From contig JARJFC010000028.1 in the NCBI GenBank assembly GCA_029310945.1, positions 18,987-51,380 of the forward strand: a DNA stretch of 32,394 nt, in the 5' to 3' direction. The position numbers were made by a program, and so were the translations under genes. The stretch's first letter is position 1; the number at the start of each line of letters is the position of its first letter. The stretch is from Leptospira sp. 96542 (GTDB lineage: Bacteria; Spirochaetota; Leptospiria; Leptospirales; Leptospiraceae). Below are positions 24,211-32,394 of this stretch, piece by piece. Under the pieces are notes generated by a model. That model was not told the origin of the DNA. It worked only from the letters and a program-made list of their open reading frames with translations, and searched no databases.

Positions 24211-27038
24211 GTTTGGAAGAGCTGGATTGTGTGGAATATCCTTGCTCCGTTTTTGATTTTTCGCATTTCAATGGCGAATGCATCCCTAACCCTTTGGATT
24301 TCTTTCATGGTTTTGTGCATAACAGCTTTTTTTTCTGGACGATTGTCCCATTTATAAGCAGCTTCTTGGCGCATGAGTTTTTCTTCAAGTTGGCGGATGG
24401 TTTTTTGGTGGGAAAGTTCCACTTTGTATTCTTCCTTTTGGAAGATAGATAGAGTTTCTTTGCGGAGTGTTTCCTTTTTGGACTCGGCTTCTCGTTCCAC
24501 AACTGGGTAAGAATCGATGAATGCCTCTTCTAATTTGGAAAGAGCCACTTCTTTTTCGGGTACATAGGTTTTGGCGTTTTCCCAAACTTGGGTTTTTTCT
24601 GTTAAAACGTTGACCTTTTTTTGTTTCAAATCGTATTCAATAAAAAACAGATCTTTTCGTTTAAGAGAAAATTGGAACTCAACTTGGAAAACAAATAGTA
24701 TCTTTTGTGTTAGTTCATCCGAATATACGTATTTTTTTCTACGACCAACATTACTTGCAGTGAGTAGTTCTGTAACTTTTTCCACAAAGGGATGACCAAA
24801 GGCCAAAAATTCCAACGAATCGTTTGTGAGTGCTAAGTCGGAATCAAAAGTTGCTTTTTTTGTTTTGCCTTCCGTGTTAGTGTAATCGTAAAAACTTTTT
24901 TCTTTGGCGACCAGTTTTCCGGGCAATTGTTGTAAGAAGAACTTAGAACCTTTGGCAACGACTTCTTCTAAATGGTTGTTGTTCCATTCTCTTTCTTCTA
25001 AGGTGTGGTCGTAATAATCTTTTAAATTAAAATCCAAAAGTTTTGGCGTTACAAGTGCATTTAATTTTTCAAAACCCTTTTGAGCTACTTGGATCTTCAA
25101 ATCAAATTCAGTATCTAGTTCTTCTTTGGTTTTGGTTCCTGTGATGAACTTCATAAAACCAGAGTTAAAATCCAATTCTTCTTCTATGGTTCCAAGTAAT
25201 TCATCAGAAGCACCAATGGACTCTTCGAATAATTTTATTTTATTAGTAAGAACTTCTAAGATTCGTTCGGCGACAGTGTCTTTGGAAGCAAAATTAAAAA
25301 TATACACATTGTCTTTTTGTCCAAATCGGTGAATACGACCAATCCTTTGTTCAATCTTCAAAGGACTCCATGGAAGATCATAATTAAAAAGTATATTTGC
25401 AAATTGAAGGTTTCGACCCTCTCCACCAGCTTCTGTACAGATCAGGATTTCGTAATCTTCTTTGAATTTTTGGATGGCCTTCTCTTTTTCATCCATACTC
25501 AAAGATCCATGGAAAGGGGACACTTTGAACTCAGCTTCCAATACCGATTGTAGGTGATCCTGTGTGGTTCTAAACTGAGTGAAAATGATAAATTTTTTGT
25601 GACCTTCTTTTTTTAACCGCGCTAAAGTTTCTTTGAGCTTTTGGGTTTTTTTATCTTCCTTGATTTGTTTGCCTAAATGGATGAGGCGATTCAAAGTAAA
25701 AAGTTCGCGTTTCATTCTTTGGAAACTGGACATTTCTTCGTCTTCAAGTTCACAAATAAAATCTTCTACGCCTTCTGTTTCATCTAAATCCCAATCATCC
25801 AAACTAGTTTGGTGTTCTTTCATATAATGGAATTTTGATTCCAACATAAATTTTCGTTTCTGTAAGGCAGATAAAAGGGCAACGACGGAAGAATCCAAAA
25901 GTTTTTGGAATACAATCATCACAAATCCAATGGCTCGGTTTTTTGTTCCCATTGCCATATTGTATTCACGTTTTACATATTCAGTTGTCTCGTCATAAAA
26001 CGCTCGTTCAATGGGAGAAAGATCGATTCGAACTGTTTTAGCAAAACGTTTGGTAAAACCGCCTACTTCCACTTTGCGTCGGCGTAAAAGTACTTTGGAG
26101 ATTTTTTCTTTTAAGTCACCTTTTTGGCCTAAGATATAATCGTTCACAAAACTGTGGTAAGGCCCAAGGATATTTGGATCTACCAAATGCATTAAGTAAA
26201 ATAATTCTTCCAGTTTTCCTCGGAAGGGTGTGGCGGTAAGAAGAAGCAGACACTCTGTTTTACGTGCAATTTTTTCCGCAAATAGATAACTCCGTGTGAT
26301 TTTCGAATAATCGCGCCTGAGTCTATGTGCCTCATCAAACACAACAATGTCCCATTTTGCTTTGAGGATTTCTTCAGCGTATTTTGGATTTTTGATAAAG
26401 TCAATGGAGGTGATGATTTTGTTAAAATTTTTCCAATGGTCTGGACCGTTGGTCAAAAAATTTCGCCTTCGGATGATGGCGAAATCTTCGTTGAATTTGT
26501 TTTTCATCTCCTGTTGCCATTGCACAAGTAGAGGTGAAGGAGCAACAACGATGACTTTTTTTAAACCTCGCCGGAACATAAGTTCTTTTATGGAAAGTCC
26601 AGCTTCGATGGTTTTTCCAAGGCCCACTTCATCGGCCAAAATAAACCTTGGTTTTAAACTATTTGCAACGATGAATGTGGATTCAATTTGGTGTGGGAGT
26701 AATCTGGTTCGGGAATTGGAAAGTGAAGATAGTTTATTAAAATTATAAGTGAGTTTGAGTTGATTTGCCGTTAAAGCTAAATCCATTGCTTTGGGAAATT
26801 CTTCCCAAGTTTTTAAAGATTCGGGATAAGATGATAAAAAAACTAAGTCTTTGTTTGATTTTGAAATTGTTTTGAATGTTTCTGTTGATTCAAAAAACAA
26901 TTCTAAATTTGTTAATGAGTCGTTTGTAATTTTTCCTAAACCTAACTCTGGTTGGTTGCTTAGAAATGCATATTCACTCGTTTGTTTCGTTTCAACAGTG
27001 GTTTCAAAATCTAAACTTAACTGGGTAGGGATATCCAT
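24195..27038 (-). CDS. SNF2-family (RapA-like) DEAD/DEAH helicase
   Basis: About 947 residues. The ATPase core starts near residue 110: [16 protein letters not shown], then [16 protein letters not shown] (Walker A, about 132-147), DEAHRLRR (about 235-242) and [10 protein letters not shown]. The second RecA lobe has [33 protein letters not shown] and [12 protein letters not shown]. The order matches RapA/SNF2 translocases that remodel RNA polymerase or protein-DNA complexes. The C-terminal 300 residues are charged and coiled-coil-rich with no recognised domain. The start is ATG 27038, with AAGGAG 4 bases upstream. It overlaps the queE stop by one base (TGATG). Confidence 0.9.
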   Translation of the reverse strand: MDIPTQLSLDFETTVETKQTSEYAFLSNQPELGLGKITNDSLTNLELFFESTETFKTISKSNKDLVFLSSYPESLKTWEEFPKAMDLALTANQLKLTYNFNKLSSLSNSRTRLLPHQIESTFIVANSLKPRFILADEVGLGKTIEAGLSIKELMFRRGLKKVIVVAPSPLLVQWQQEMKNKFNEDFAIIRRRNFLTNGPDHWKNFNKIITSIDFIKNPKYAEEILKAKWDIVVFDEAHRLRRDYSKITRSYLFAEKIARKTECLLLLTATPFRGKLEELFYLMHLVDPNILGPYHSFVNDYILGQKGDLKEKISKVLLRRRKVEVGGFTKRFAKTVRIDLSPIERAFYDETTEYVKREYNMAMGTKNRAIGFVMIVFQKLLDSSVVALLSALQKRKFMLESKFHYMKEHQTSLDDWDLDETEGVEDFICELEDEEMSSFQRMKRELFTLNRLIHLGKQIKEDKKTQKLKETLARLKKEGHKKFIIFTQFRTTQDHLQSVLEAEFKVSPFHGSLSMDEKEKAIQKFKEDYEILICTEAGGEGRNLQFANILFNYDLPWSPLKIEQRIGRIHRFGQKDNVYIFNFASKDTVAERILEVLTNKIKLFEESIGASDELLGTIEEELDFNSGFMKFITGTKTKEELDTEFDLKIQVAQKGFEKLNALVTPKLLDFNLKDYYDHTLEEREWNNNHLEEVVAKGSKFFLQQLPGKLVAKEKSFYDYTNTEGKTKKATFDSDLALTNDSLEFLAFGHPFVEKVTELLTASNVGRRKKYVYSDELTQKILFVFQVEFQFSLKRKDLFFIEYDLKQKKVNVLTEKTQVWENAKTYVPEKEVALSKLEEAFIDSYPVVEREAESKKETLRKETLSIFQKEEYKVELSHQKTIRQLEEKLMRQEAAYKWDNRPEKKAVMHKTMKEIQRVRDAFAIEMRKIKNGARIFHTIQLFQTYISI

Positions 27039-27748
27039 CAAACTCCTTTTTGATTTCCCCAAAGATACTTGTGAATTTGAAGCGACAATCTCGCATTAGG
27101 CGGACAATCGATTTTCAACCATTCAATCAATTCTTTGGCGTCCAATTCTTCGTGGACGGGCGAATAAAGTATATTTGTATTTATTTTGCGTTCGGAAACG
27201 ATTTCCAAACTTCTTTGAAAATCGATTCTATCTCGCAGAACGAACTTGATTTCGTCAAGAGAATTATGTCTCTTTTCAAGAATCTGAAAATTTTCTGAAT
27301 TCATTTCTTGTTCCATACCCGAACCAGGGAGTTTGTAGTCCATAGTGAATGCCATAGACAATAACTCAGGTAATCTTTCTTTGCCATTGGTTTCCACGCG
27401 TGCAGCAGGGTATGGTTTGCCTAAACTTTGCCTTCTAGTATATATAAGATTTGCTATTTCGATACTTTTGGTTTTGTTTTCACCTTCCAATGGCTCTCCA
27501 CCAGTCAGTAAAATTTGAAACTCATCTTTAGGATCGAAGGTTCCCATTTTTTGGAGAATCTCTTCTACACTTAAATTTTCTCCCAGTTTAGGACCAAGCG
27601 CATAGGGAGTGTCGCACCATAAAGACCGATCTCCCACTTTGCCACAACGCAAACTGCAACCTGCAAAACGAACAAAGACAGTGGGTATTCCTTGTGAGAT
27701 TCCTTCTCCAGATATGGATGAATAAATTTCATGTACATAGCCATTCAT
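27038..27748 (-). CDS. queE: 7-carboxy-7-deazaguanine synthase (radical SAM)
   Basis: The 236-residue protein has QueE features: the N-terminal [27 protein letters not shown], the glycine motif [13 protein letters not shown], and DYKLPGSGM. It converts 6-carboxytetrahydropterin to CDG for queuosine or 7-deazapurine modification. The iron-sulfur cysteines are unusual: Cys31-x3-Cys35-x9-Cys45 ([18 protein letters not shown]), a seven-residue insertion relative to the common C-x3-C-x2-C. A GGAGG ribosome site lies 6 bases before the ATG. The stop overlaps the helicase start (TGATG). It is divergent from the VWA-STAS gene across 75 bases. queC and queD are not in the window. Confidence 0.9.
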   Translation of the reverse strand: MNGYVHEIYSSISGEGISQGIPTVFVRFAGCSLRCGKVGDRSLWCDTPYALGPKLGENLSVEEILQKMGTFDPKDEFQILLTGGEPLEGENKTKSIEIANLIYTRRQSLGKPYPAARVETNGKERLPELLSMAFTMDYKLPGSGMEQEMNSENFQILEKRHNSLDEIKFVLRDRIDFQRSLEIVSERKINTNILYSPVHEELDAKELIEWLKIDCPPNARLSLQIHKYLWGNQKGV

Positions 27749-27823
27749 ATAGAACCTCCATTCAGACAGAAAATTAGAAATAGTTCTTGCGAAAAGTGAA
27801 ATTAACGTTTTTGTCTACAGGTC

Positions 27824-29467
27824 ATGCAAATTGAAACGAAACTGGAATACCCAAACATCCAAAAAGATGTTGTACAGGAAAACCATCTTTTGTTGCGATT
27901 TCGTACACCGCCCAATCCTAAAGTGGCAGAAAGAAAACCTTTGGTCATTGGCCTCGCCATTGATAAAAGTTGGTCGATGAAAGGTGATAAAATGGAGGCA
28001 GTGATTGAAGCGAGTTCCGCACTTGTCAATTGGCTCACTCGCAATGACTCAGTGGCCATCATTGCTTATTCGGCAGATGTGCAACTCATTCAACCTATTA
28101 CCCACCTAACAGAAAAAATATCTGTTACCGACAAAATTCGAAACATCCAAGTGGCAACATCCACCAATTTGAGCGGAGGGTGGTTGACAACTCTGAAAGC
28201 TTTGGTTTCGGCTAAAGTTCCCAATGCATATAAGCGAGTCTTACTTTTGACTGATGGAAATCCAACTCTCGGAATCAAAGAAAAAGAATCACTGGTACAG
28301 ATTGCGAAGGATCACCAAACTTTGGGAGTTTCCACCACTACCATCGGAGTGGGCAATGATTTTAATGAAGAGATGTTGGTAGAAATTGCAAAGGCAGGAG
28401 GGGGAAATTTTTATTATATAGAAAATCCTGAATCTGCTTCCGATATTTTTTTTGAAGAGTTTGGTGACATTGGCGCTTTGTATGCCCAAGCCATTGATAT
28501 AGAAGTGAATTTTGCTCCTGGTGTAAAATTAAAGAATCTGCTTTCTGAACATTCTTACCAAGTTTCAGAAGAATTTGATGAATTTAGTGGTGATGCTAAA
28601 AACTTATCCCATCAAAAACTTAACATTCAATTTGGAGACCTCAGATCGGATGATATCCGTAGTTTGGTACTGGGCTTGGAAATCGATGGTAATTTAGTCC
28701 AGAACGATAAACATCTGTTTGGTGTGAATGTTTCTTATTATAATCTTTTGCAAAACAACCAATTGGAAACCATTCAGTCCAGTTCGAATGTTTCTTTGGA
28801 TAAGTCAAAAGGTAAACAAGACCCCGATGTGCTCGTTGAAATTTTGATTTCAAATGCTACCAGTGGAATCAAAAAAATATCTGAATTTGTAAAACATGGG
28901 CATTTGGATGAAGCAAAATCACTATTATTTACTCTCATTAGTGATATCAATACCAACAAACATTTTTCTCCCAATGCACTAGGTTCTGTACTTGGGCGCC
29001 TCCAAGCATTGGAGGCAAAAATTTCCGAAAGATCTGTCGATTTAGGGAAGCAAATTTATAAAAATTCGCAGATGTTTGTTCGTGGTTCAGAATCCTTTGA
29101 TACAAAAAATACAAATGTACATGATGAAATTTTTACTTACCAAACCATTGGCGATATCGATTTATATAAATGCCCAGAAATTAAATTATTAATGGAAGAA
29201 AAAATTGCAGAAGGTTTTCGTTATGCGATCTTCGATTTTACAAGTACATTTCATATCGATTCCTCAGCCATCGGAACCATTATACAAATAGTCGGTTGGT
29301 TACGAAAACGAGGAGGTGAACTCGTTGTTTCTAATATTCACGATTCTGTCAAAAAGGTTTTTGAAATCACTCGGTTGTACAACCATATCCGAGTGGCAGA
29401 AAACCAAGAGTTAGCAAAAGAGGTTTTGATGCGCCTAATCTATGCTAACTCTGGAGATAAGGCTTAA
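27824..29467 (+). CDS. VWA domain-STAS domain fusion protein
   Basis: The 547-residue protein has no signal peptide or membrane span. Residues about 38-215 form a von Willebrand A domain with an intact MIDAS: D47-K-S-W-S51, T114 in TSTNLSGG, and D144 in [10 protein letters not shown]. Residues about 220-425 hold a beta-rich and then helical linker as in many bacterial VWA proteins. Residues about 437-540 form a STAS domain ([52 protein letters not shown]), with Ser480 at the site phosphorylated in SpoIIAA. It is probably a cytoplasmic partner-switching component. No anti-sigma kinase or phosphatase gene is adjacent. It overlaps the PC4 gene stop convergently (TTAA). Confidence 0.88.
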   Translation: MQIETKLEYPNIQKDVVQENHLLLRFRTPPNPKVAERKPLVIGLAIDKSWSMKGDKMEAVIEASSALVNWLTRNDSVAIIAYSADVQLIQPITHLTEKISVTDKIRNIQVATSTNLSGGWLTTLKALVSAKVPNAYKRVLLLTDGNPTLGIKEKESLVQIAKDHQTLGVSTTTIGVGNDFNEEMLVEIAKAGGGNFYYIENPESASDIFFEEFGDIGALYAQAIDIEVNFAPGVKLKNLLSEHSYQVSEEFDEFSGDAKNLSHQKLNIQFGDLRSDDIRSLVLGLEIDGNLVQNDKHLFGVNVSYYNLLQNNQLETIQSSSNVSLDKSKGKQDPDVLVEILISNATSGIKKISEFVKHGHLDEAKSLLFTLISDINTNKHFSPNALGSVLGRLQALEAKISERSVDLGKQIYKNSQMFVRGSESFDTKNTNVHDEIFTYQTIGDIDLYKCPEIKLLMEEKIAEGFRYAIFDFTSTFHIDSSAIGTIIQIVGWLRKRGGELVVSNIHDSVKKVFEITRLYNHIRVAENQELAKEVLMRLIYANSGDKA

Positions 29468-29685
29468 GCCAACCAACGTTCTGCTTCTTCCAAAGCTTCC
29501 TTTAGTTCGGATACAAGGTTTGGAGAAATGGCCACACCTTTTTGGGTGGGTTTGAGTTCACCGTTCGCATCTTGGTACCAAATTCGAATGTTAAACAATG
29601 TTTGGCCTTTGTATTCTGAAATTTCCACACGGAGGACTTCGCCGCGTCCTTTGTCGATGTCTTTGATGATCCCTAGTTTTGCCAT
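29464..29685 (-). CDS. PC4/p15-type transcriptional coactivator domain protein
   Basis: The 73-residue protein matches the PC4 fold: [58 protein letters not shown]. This is four strands with the conserved P-T-x-K-G-V-x-I motif and a C-terminal helix that forms the dimer. Bacterial members are small single-stranded-nucleic-acid-binding proteins of largely unknown role. It lies 1 base downstream of the ferredoxin-NADP reductase gene on the same strand, so it is probably cotranscribed. Confidence 0.88.
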   Translation of the reverse strand: MAKLGIIKDIDKGRGEVLRVEISEYKGQTLFNIRIWYQDANGELKPTQKGVAISPNLVSELKEALEEAERWLA

Positions 29686-29686
29686 T

Positions 29687-30610
29687 TTAGTACGTCTCTA
29701 CAAATAATTGGTCTTTTGCCTCAAGGTCTTTTTTGAACTCTTCATAAGTGAGAGTTGTGTTGCAAGCTGCCATAAGTTCTTCAATGACACCTCGTTCCAT
29801 TCCCTTCGGGCCGCCACAAATATAAAACCTACCATTGGCAGTGATAGCATTTTTAATTTCTGTCGAATTTTCTTTTGCACGGTGTGTGATGTACATTTTT
29901 CCACCATCAAAAGAATTTTTTTCTTCACGGCTAATCGCTGTTATGAAACGAAATCTAGGATTTTTTTCTGCCATTGATTCAAAATATTGGCGTAAAACAA
30001 TTTCGTCAGAATAAGGCGCTCCATAGATAAGGGTGACATTGCCAGAAAATTGGATATGGTTGTGGTGAAAAAGTTCTTCCACCATTCCCAGATATGGACT
30101 GATCCCCGTTCCAGTGGCAAAAAAATAAATATCACCTGAAAAATCATTCAATGGCAAAAGGAATTTTTTACCAGCAGGTCCTGTCATCGTGACTGTATCG
30201 CCCGGTTTCAGATCACATAGATAATTGGAACAAACTCCCTTGTGGACGGTGTTTCCTTCTGCATCGTACACATTGTCTCGTTTGACAACAAATTCGATAT
30301 TGTCCTTGGTTTGGCCAAAACTATGGGATGGGGATGCAATCGAATACAAGCGGATGGTGTAACCAGTATCGGCAGAACCCTTTGCCAATTTATCTGGATC
30401 CACTCCAGGAGGGATGACCCCTGCACTCTGACCAATCAGATAGGGATATACCGAATGATCCACTGCCAGTTTGATTCTGTGAACGGCCGCATCACCTTCG
30501 TTTTTGGGTCTTTTCCCAGTACCCAATTCGGGGGTTAAACGTTCGTTCTCTAGGACTTTGACTAAAATGGGGTTGGATTTTTTGAAGAGATTGATCTGAG
30601 GGGTAAGCAA
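29687..30610 (-). CDS. Plastid-type ferredoxin-NADP+ reductase
   Basis: The 307-residue enzyme matches the plant/cyanobacterial FNR class described for Leptospira (LepFNR). FAD-binding [10 protein letters not shown] is followed by the second flavin motif [25 protein letters not shown], and the NADP site [30 protein letters not shown] and the C-terminal Tyr (VETY) stack on the flavin. It moves electrons between NADPH and ferredoxin or flavodoxin. The N-terminus has no ATG; TTG 30610 is the best start, with GAGGA 5 bases upstream. The PC4 gene follows after 1 base. Confidence 0.94.
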   Translation of the reverse strand: MLTPQINLFKKSNPILVKVLENERLTPELGTGKRPKNEGDAAVHRIKLAVDHSVYPYLIGQSAGVIPPGVDPDKLAKGSADTGYTIRLYSIASPSHSFGQTKDNIEFVVKRDNVYDAEGNTVHKGVCSNYLCDLKPGDTVTMTGPAGKKFLLPLNDFSGDIYFFATGTGISPYLGMVEELFHHNHIQFSGNVTLIYGAPYSDEIVLRQYFESMAEKNPRFRFITAISREEKNSFDGGKMYITHRAKENSTEIKNAITANGRFYICGGPKGMERGVIEELMAACNTTLTYEEFKKDLEAKDQLFVETY

Positions 30611-30801
30611 GTTCGTCCTCTTTCTGGATGCCTTTTTTTGTCAAGTTTGGCTCTCGATCCCCCCAGGAAAAGGAGAACTCGAGAATTTCAATTTTCTCTA
30701 AAATTATTATGTCTCTTCCTTGACTTGTTTTTTACCAATTTTAGGCTTTAGTCATACAGGCTCCCCAGCCGATCCTAAAGACATCTAGGAAGAGACCATC
30801 T

Positions 30802-31017
30802 ATGAGAACAAACGAAGCGAATGAATCCGTTCCTTGCCCTGCCCCTTCTCCTGTCTTAAGTCATAAAATAGAAACATTCACCAATCGATTGCTTGCTTCT
30901 CTCTCCCAAAAAACAAAGGAAGACCGAACCTGGGCTGTCCTCACAATGAATGGTGAGGTTTTGGCAATGGGTAAAAGAAAGAATCCTTCTGATCTGCATT
31001 CGGATTCACTTTTTTAG
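30802..31017 (+). CDS. Small protein of unknown function upstream of DUF3015
   Basis: The 71-residue frame has a reasonable ribosome site (AGGAAGAG about 8 bases before the ATG). It lies only 5 bases before the DUF3015 gene on the same strand, which supports its being real. The N-terminus is polar with two Cys-Pro/Ala-Pro runs, the middle is helical (LSHKIETFTNRLLASLSQKTKEDRTW), and a short sheet follows (AVLTMNGEVLAMGKRKN). No signal peptide. I recognise no family. The 191-base region upstream is the largest gene-free gap; a TTGACT at 30720 has no convincing -10 partner. Confidence 0.5.
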   Translation: MRTNEANESVPCPAPSPVLSHKIETFTNRLLASLSQKTKEDRTWAVLTMNGEVLAMGKRKNPSDLHSDSLF

Positions 31018-31022
31018 TTGTT

Positions 31023-31517
31023 ATGAAATTTAAAATTTTTCTCATTTTTCCTTTTTCCTTAGTTCTGATTTTTTCAGTACAATTGATCGCTGAGCCATAT
31101 GGAATGGCGGGATGCGGATTGGGTTCGATGGTTCCAGCTTGGAAAAATGACATCGGACAAGTTTTGGCGGCGACCACAAACACGAGTACTTCTTCCCAAA
31201 CCTTTGGAATCACTTCTGGTACTTCCAATTGTACTACCGATGGGATTGTGAAAGAAGAACAAGCCCAAGAAGTGTTTGTTACCTACAATCGTGAAAGTTT
31301 AGAATTAGATATGGCTAAGGGCAGTGGTGAACGTATCAATGCAATGGCAAATTTATTTGGTTGTCCATCACATAATAAAGAATTAGGTGCCCTAGTTCAA
31401 AATCACTATTCGGAATTGGTTCTTTCTGATGATAAAAAAGATGCAAAACTTCTACTTTCAAAAATGAAAAAGAAAATTGCATCTGATGAGATTTTGCGTA
31501 CAGTTTGTACGCATTAG
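31023..31517 (+). CDS. DUF3015 family exported protein
   Basis: The 164-residue protein has a signal peptide (FLIFPFSLVLIFSVQLIA|EPYG) followed by the DUF3015 pattern. YGMAGCGLGSMV leads to IGQVLAATTNTSTSSQTFGITSGTSNC, an EVFVTYNRESLELDMAKGSGERINAMANLFGC region and a helical C-terminus ending VCTH. The four Cys probably form periplasmic disulfides. Family function is unknown. Its TAG overlaps the convergent HExxH gene's TAA by three bases. Confidence 0.9.
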   Translation: MKFKIFLIFPFSLVLIFSVQLIAEPYGMAGCGLGSMVPAWKNDIGQVLAATTNTSTSSQTFGITSGTSNCTTDGIVKEEQAQEVFVTYNRESLELDMAKGSGERINAMANLFGCPSHNKELGALVQNHYSELVLSDDKKDAKLLLSKMKKKIASDEILRTVCTH

Positions 31518-32158
31518 TCCTTAATGATCCGAATGAGTTCGGAATTGTAACGATAACCAGCCTCCGATTGTGAGAGGTATCCATAGGCGCCCAATTCAAA
31601 TAAAAAAGATGCAGAGAGGCCGTAAGCGCCATCAGGAATGGAGTCACAACCTTTTTTGCCTGCTGGATGGATTTTCCAATTTCTTGGATTTACAAATTCA
31701 AAATATTCTGGGCATTCAATATGACTGAATTTTTTGCCATCAGCATGGCGAGCCTCATGTAATAAGACCAAAACTCTTTCGAGTCGGTTCAATTTAAAAA
31801 AATCTTTGCCGAGTAATACTTCACCATCTTGGTAGATGGCAATGAAATCACCTGTGGCACCTAGACTATAATCTTTGATCCGAGATTGGATCCATTTAGA
31901 AAGTTTTTTACCAGAGAAAGGAAATTTGAAATAGGAATCAAATTTTGACAAACGTTGGTAAATGGTTTTATCAATTTTGATTTTTTTGGGTTCAATGGAT
32001 TCGAGGTAGAGAAATGTATCTTTTAATATTTTGTTTTGCGATGCATTTAACTTGGATTCGTCGGCCGAAATGCTCTGGAAGGAAATGATAAGTAGTAGTA
32101 CTAAGGTCAGTGAACTTGTTTGCGAACAAACATTAAAATTGTGCTTGGAGTCCACCAT
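31514..32158 (-). CDS. Putative exported HExxH zinc-protease-like protein
   Basis: About 214 residues from ATG 32158. A hydrophobic signal ([20 protein letters not shown]) is followed by a helical region, then [16 protein letters not shown] and [18 protein letters not shown] is a HExxH zinc motif (about residues 134-138 from this start), with Glu as catalytic base. The later conserved-looking [20 protein letters not shown] and [17 protein letters not shown] could supply a third ligand and a disulfide. I recognise no named peptidase family. The start overlaps the upstream TonB-receptor end by 26 bases and lacks a strong ribosome site, so translation coupling is likely. Upstream Met at 32197 lies within the receptor frame. 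Confidence 0.65.
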   Translation of the reverse strand: MVDSKHNFNVCSQTSSLTLVLLLIISFQSISADESKLNASQNKILKDTFLYLESIEPKKIKIDKTIYQRLSKFDSYFKFPFSGKKLSKWIQSRIKDYSLGATGDFIAIYQDGEVLLGKDFFKLNRLERVLVLLHEARHADGKKFSHIECPEYFEFVNPRNWKIHPAGKKGCDSIPDGAYGLSASFLFELGAYGYLSQSEAGYRYNSELIRIIKD

Positions 32159-32394
32159 AGTAAAACCTGGGTCGAATGGGATTGTAAGTAAGCTCATATT
32201 GATCCAGGGCGTTGTCCACTCCTAAAAAGAGTGACATCCTACCTTCAAAGAATTTTTTTTCCATTCGCATATTCAGGATCGTGAATGGTTTTCCATATAC
32301 TACCGTTTCTGGTGCCAGTGGATCGTTATTTGTTTCGATGAGAGATGTATTGGCACCCGCAAATTCGTTGGTAGTTGAATAAAAAGGTCTTTTG
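32133..32394 (-). CDS. C-terminal part of a TonB-dependent receptor-like barrel (partial)
   Basis: An open frame enters from the right edge and ends at TAA (32135-32133), giving about 86 residues. The segment [50 protein letters not shown] is the typical last strands of a TonB-dependent receptor: the N-A-x-D-x-Y turn, R-P-R-x-Y and a terminal Phe. The substrate (for example a metal chelate) cannot be told from this fragment. It is the likely first gene of a unit with the HExxH protein. Confidence 0.8.
   Translation of the reverse strand, partial: KRPFYSTTNEFAGANTSLIETNNDPLAPETVVYGKPFTILNMRMEKKFFEGRMSLFLGVDNALDQYELTYNPIRPRFYYGGLQAQF

Noticed and set aside
24195..27038. Helicase as part of an anti-phage defence system such as DISARM
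   Set aside because: No methyltransferase, nuclease or other defence gene is nearby; neighbours are queE and a symporter, and motifs fit general RapA/SNF2 proteins.

Overview
This window looks like a chromosomal segment of a Leptospira-type spirochaete, most likely from the saprophytic clade (inference). The DNA is AT-rich with densely packed genes. It encodes a plastid-type ferredoxin-NADP reductase with a C-terminal Tyr, a DUF3015 protein, TRL-like lipoproteins, spirochaete-style relaxed lipoboxes, several outer-membrane beta-barrels and a membrane pyrophosphatase. No insertion sequence, phage gene or CRISPR array was seen. No gene-free stretch exceeds 300 bases; the largest gap is about 190 bases, at 30611-30801.

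Layout. 1-742: the 3' end of an outer-membrane barrel gene and an SRPBCC protein. 765-3123 (minus): the conserved dnaX-ybaB-recR replication/repair operon. 3265-5132: a divergent old-yellow-enzyme reductase and NemR-like regulator pair with two matching operators between them. 5177-6397 (minus): an alternating tRNA/ORF cluster in the order tRNA-Ser(TGA), tRNA-Ser(GCT), small membrane protein, tRNA-Arg(ACG), tadA, tRNA-Ser(GGA). Here tadA starts 4 nt after the tRNA whose wobble adenosine its product is expected to deaminate. The membrane-protein ORF has its stop codon inside that same tRNA.

6468-7807: a TrmA/RlmD-type RNA methyltransferase and a DUF2892 membrane protein. 7853-10340 (minus): a tight set of BFD-like ferredoxin, WbuC-type cupin, secreted PHB-depolymerase-like esterase, and an epoxide-hydrolase-like protein whose nucleophile Asp is Asn. 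10426-11337: a divergent HxlR regulator and DoxX protein with palindromic sites between them. 11419-13703 (minus): a glycosyltransferase, a very AT-rich membrane protein and a decayed YiiX-type amidase. 13857-19864: folE, acs, a TPR protein and a K+-dependent-type hppA with a strong terminator.

19942-27748 (minus): a long co-directional run of queE, a RapA/SNF2-like helicase, a dicarboxylate/amino-acid symporter, an SGNH lipoprotein, an outer-membrane protein, two TRL-like lipoproteins separated by a coiled-coil protein, and an Ig-like lipoprotein. 27824-32394: a VWA-STAS fusion protein, a PC4-family protein, ferredoxin-NADP reductase, a small unknown protein, DUF3015, a putative HExxH protein, and the 3' end of a TonB-dependent receptor.

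The most unusual items are the tRNA/mRNA mosaic around tadA, the VWA-STAS fusion, the QueE with a widened cysteine motif, the Asn-nucleophile hydrolase, and the two regulator/target pairs with recognisable operators.
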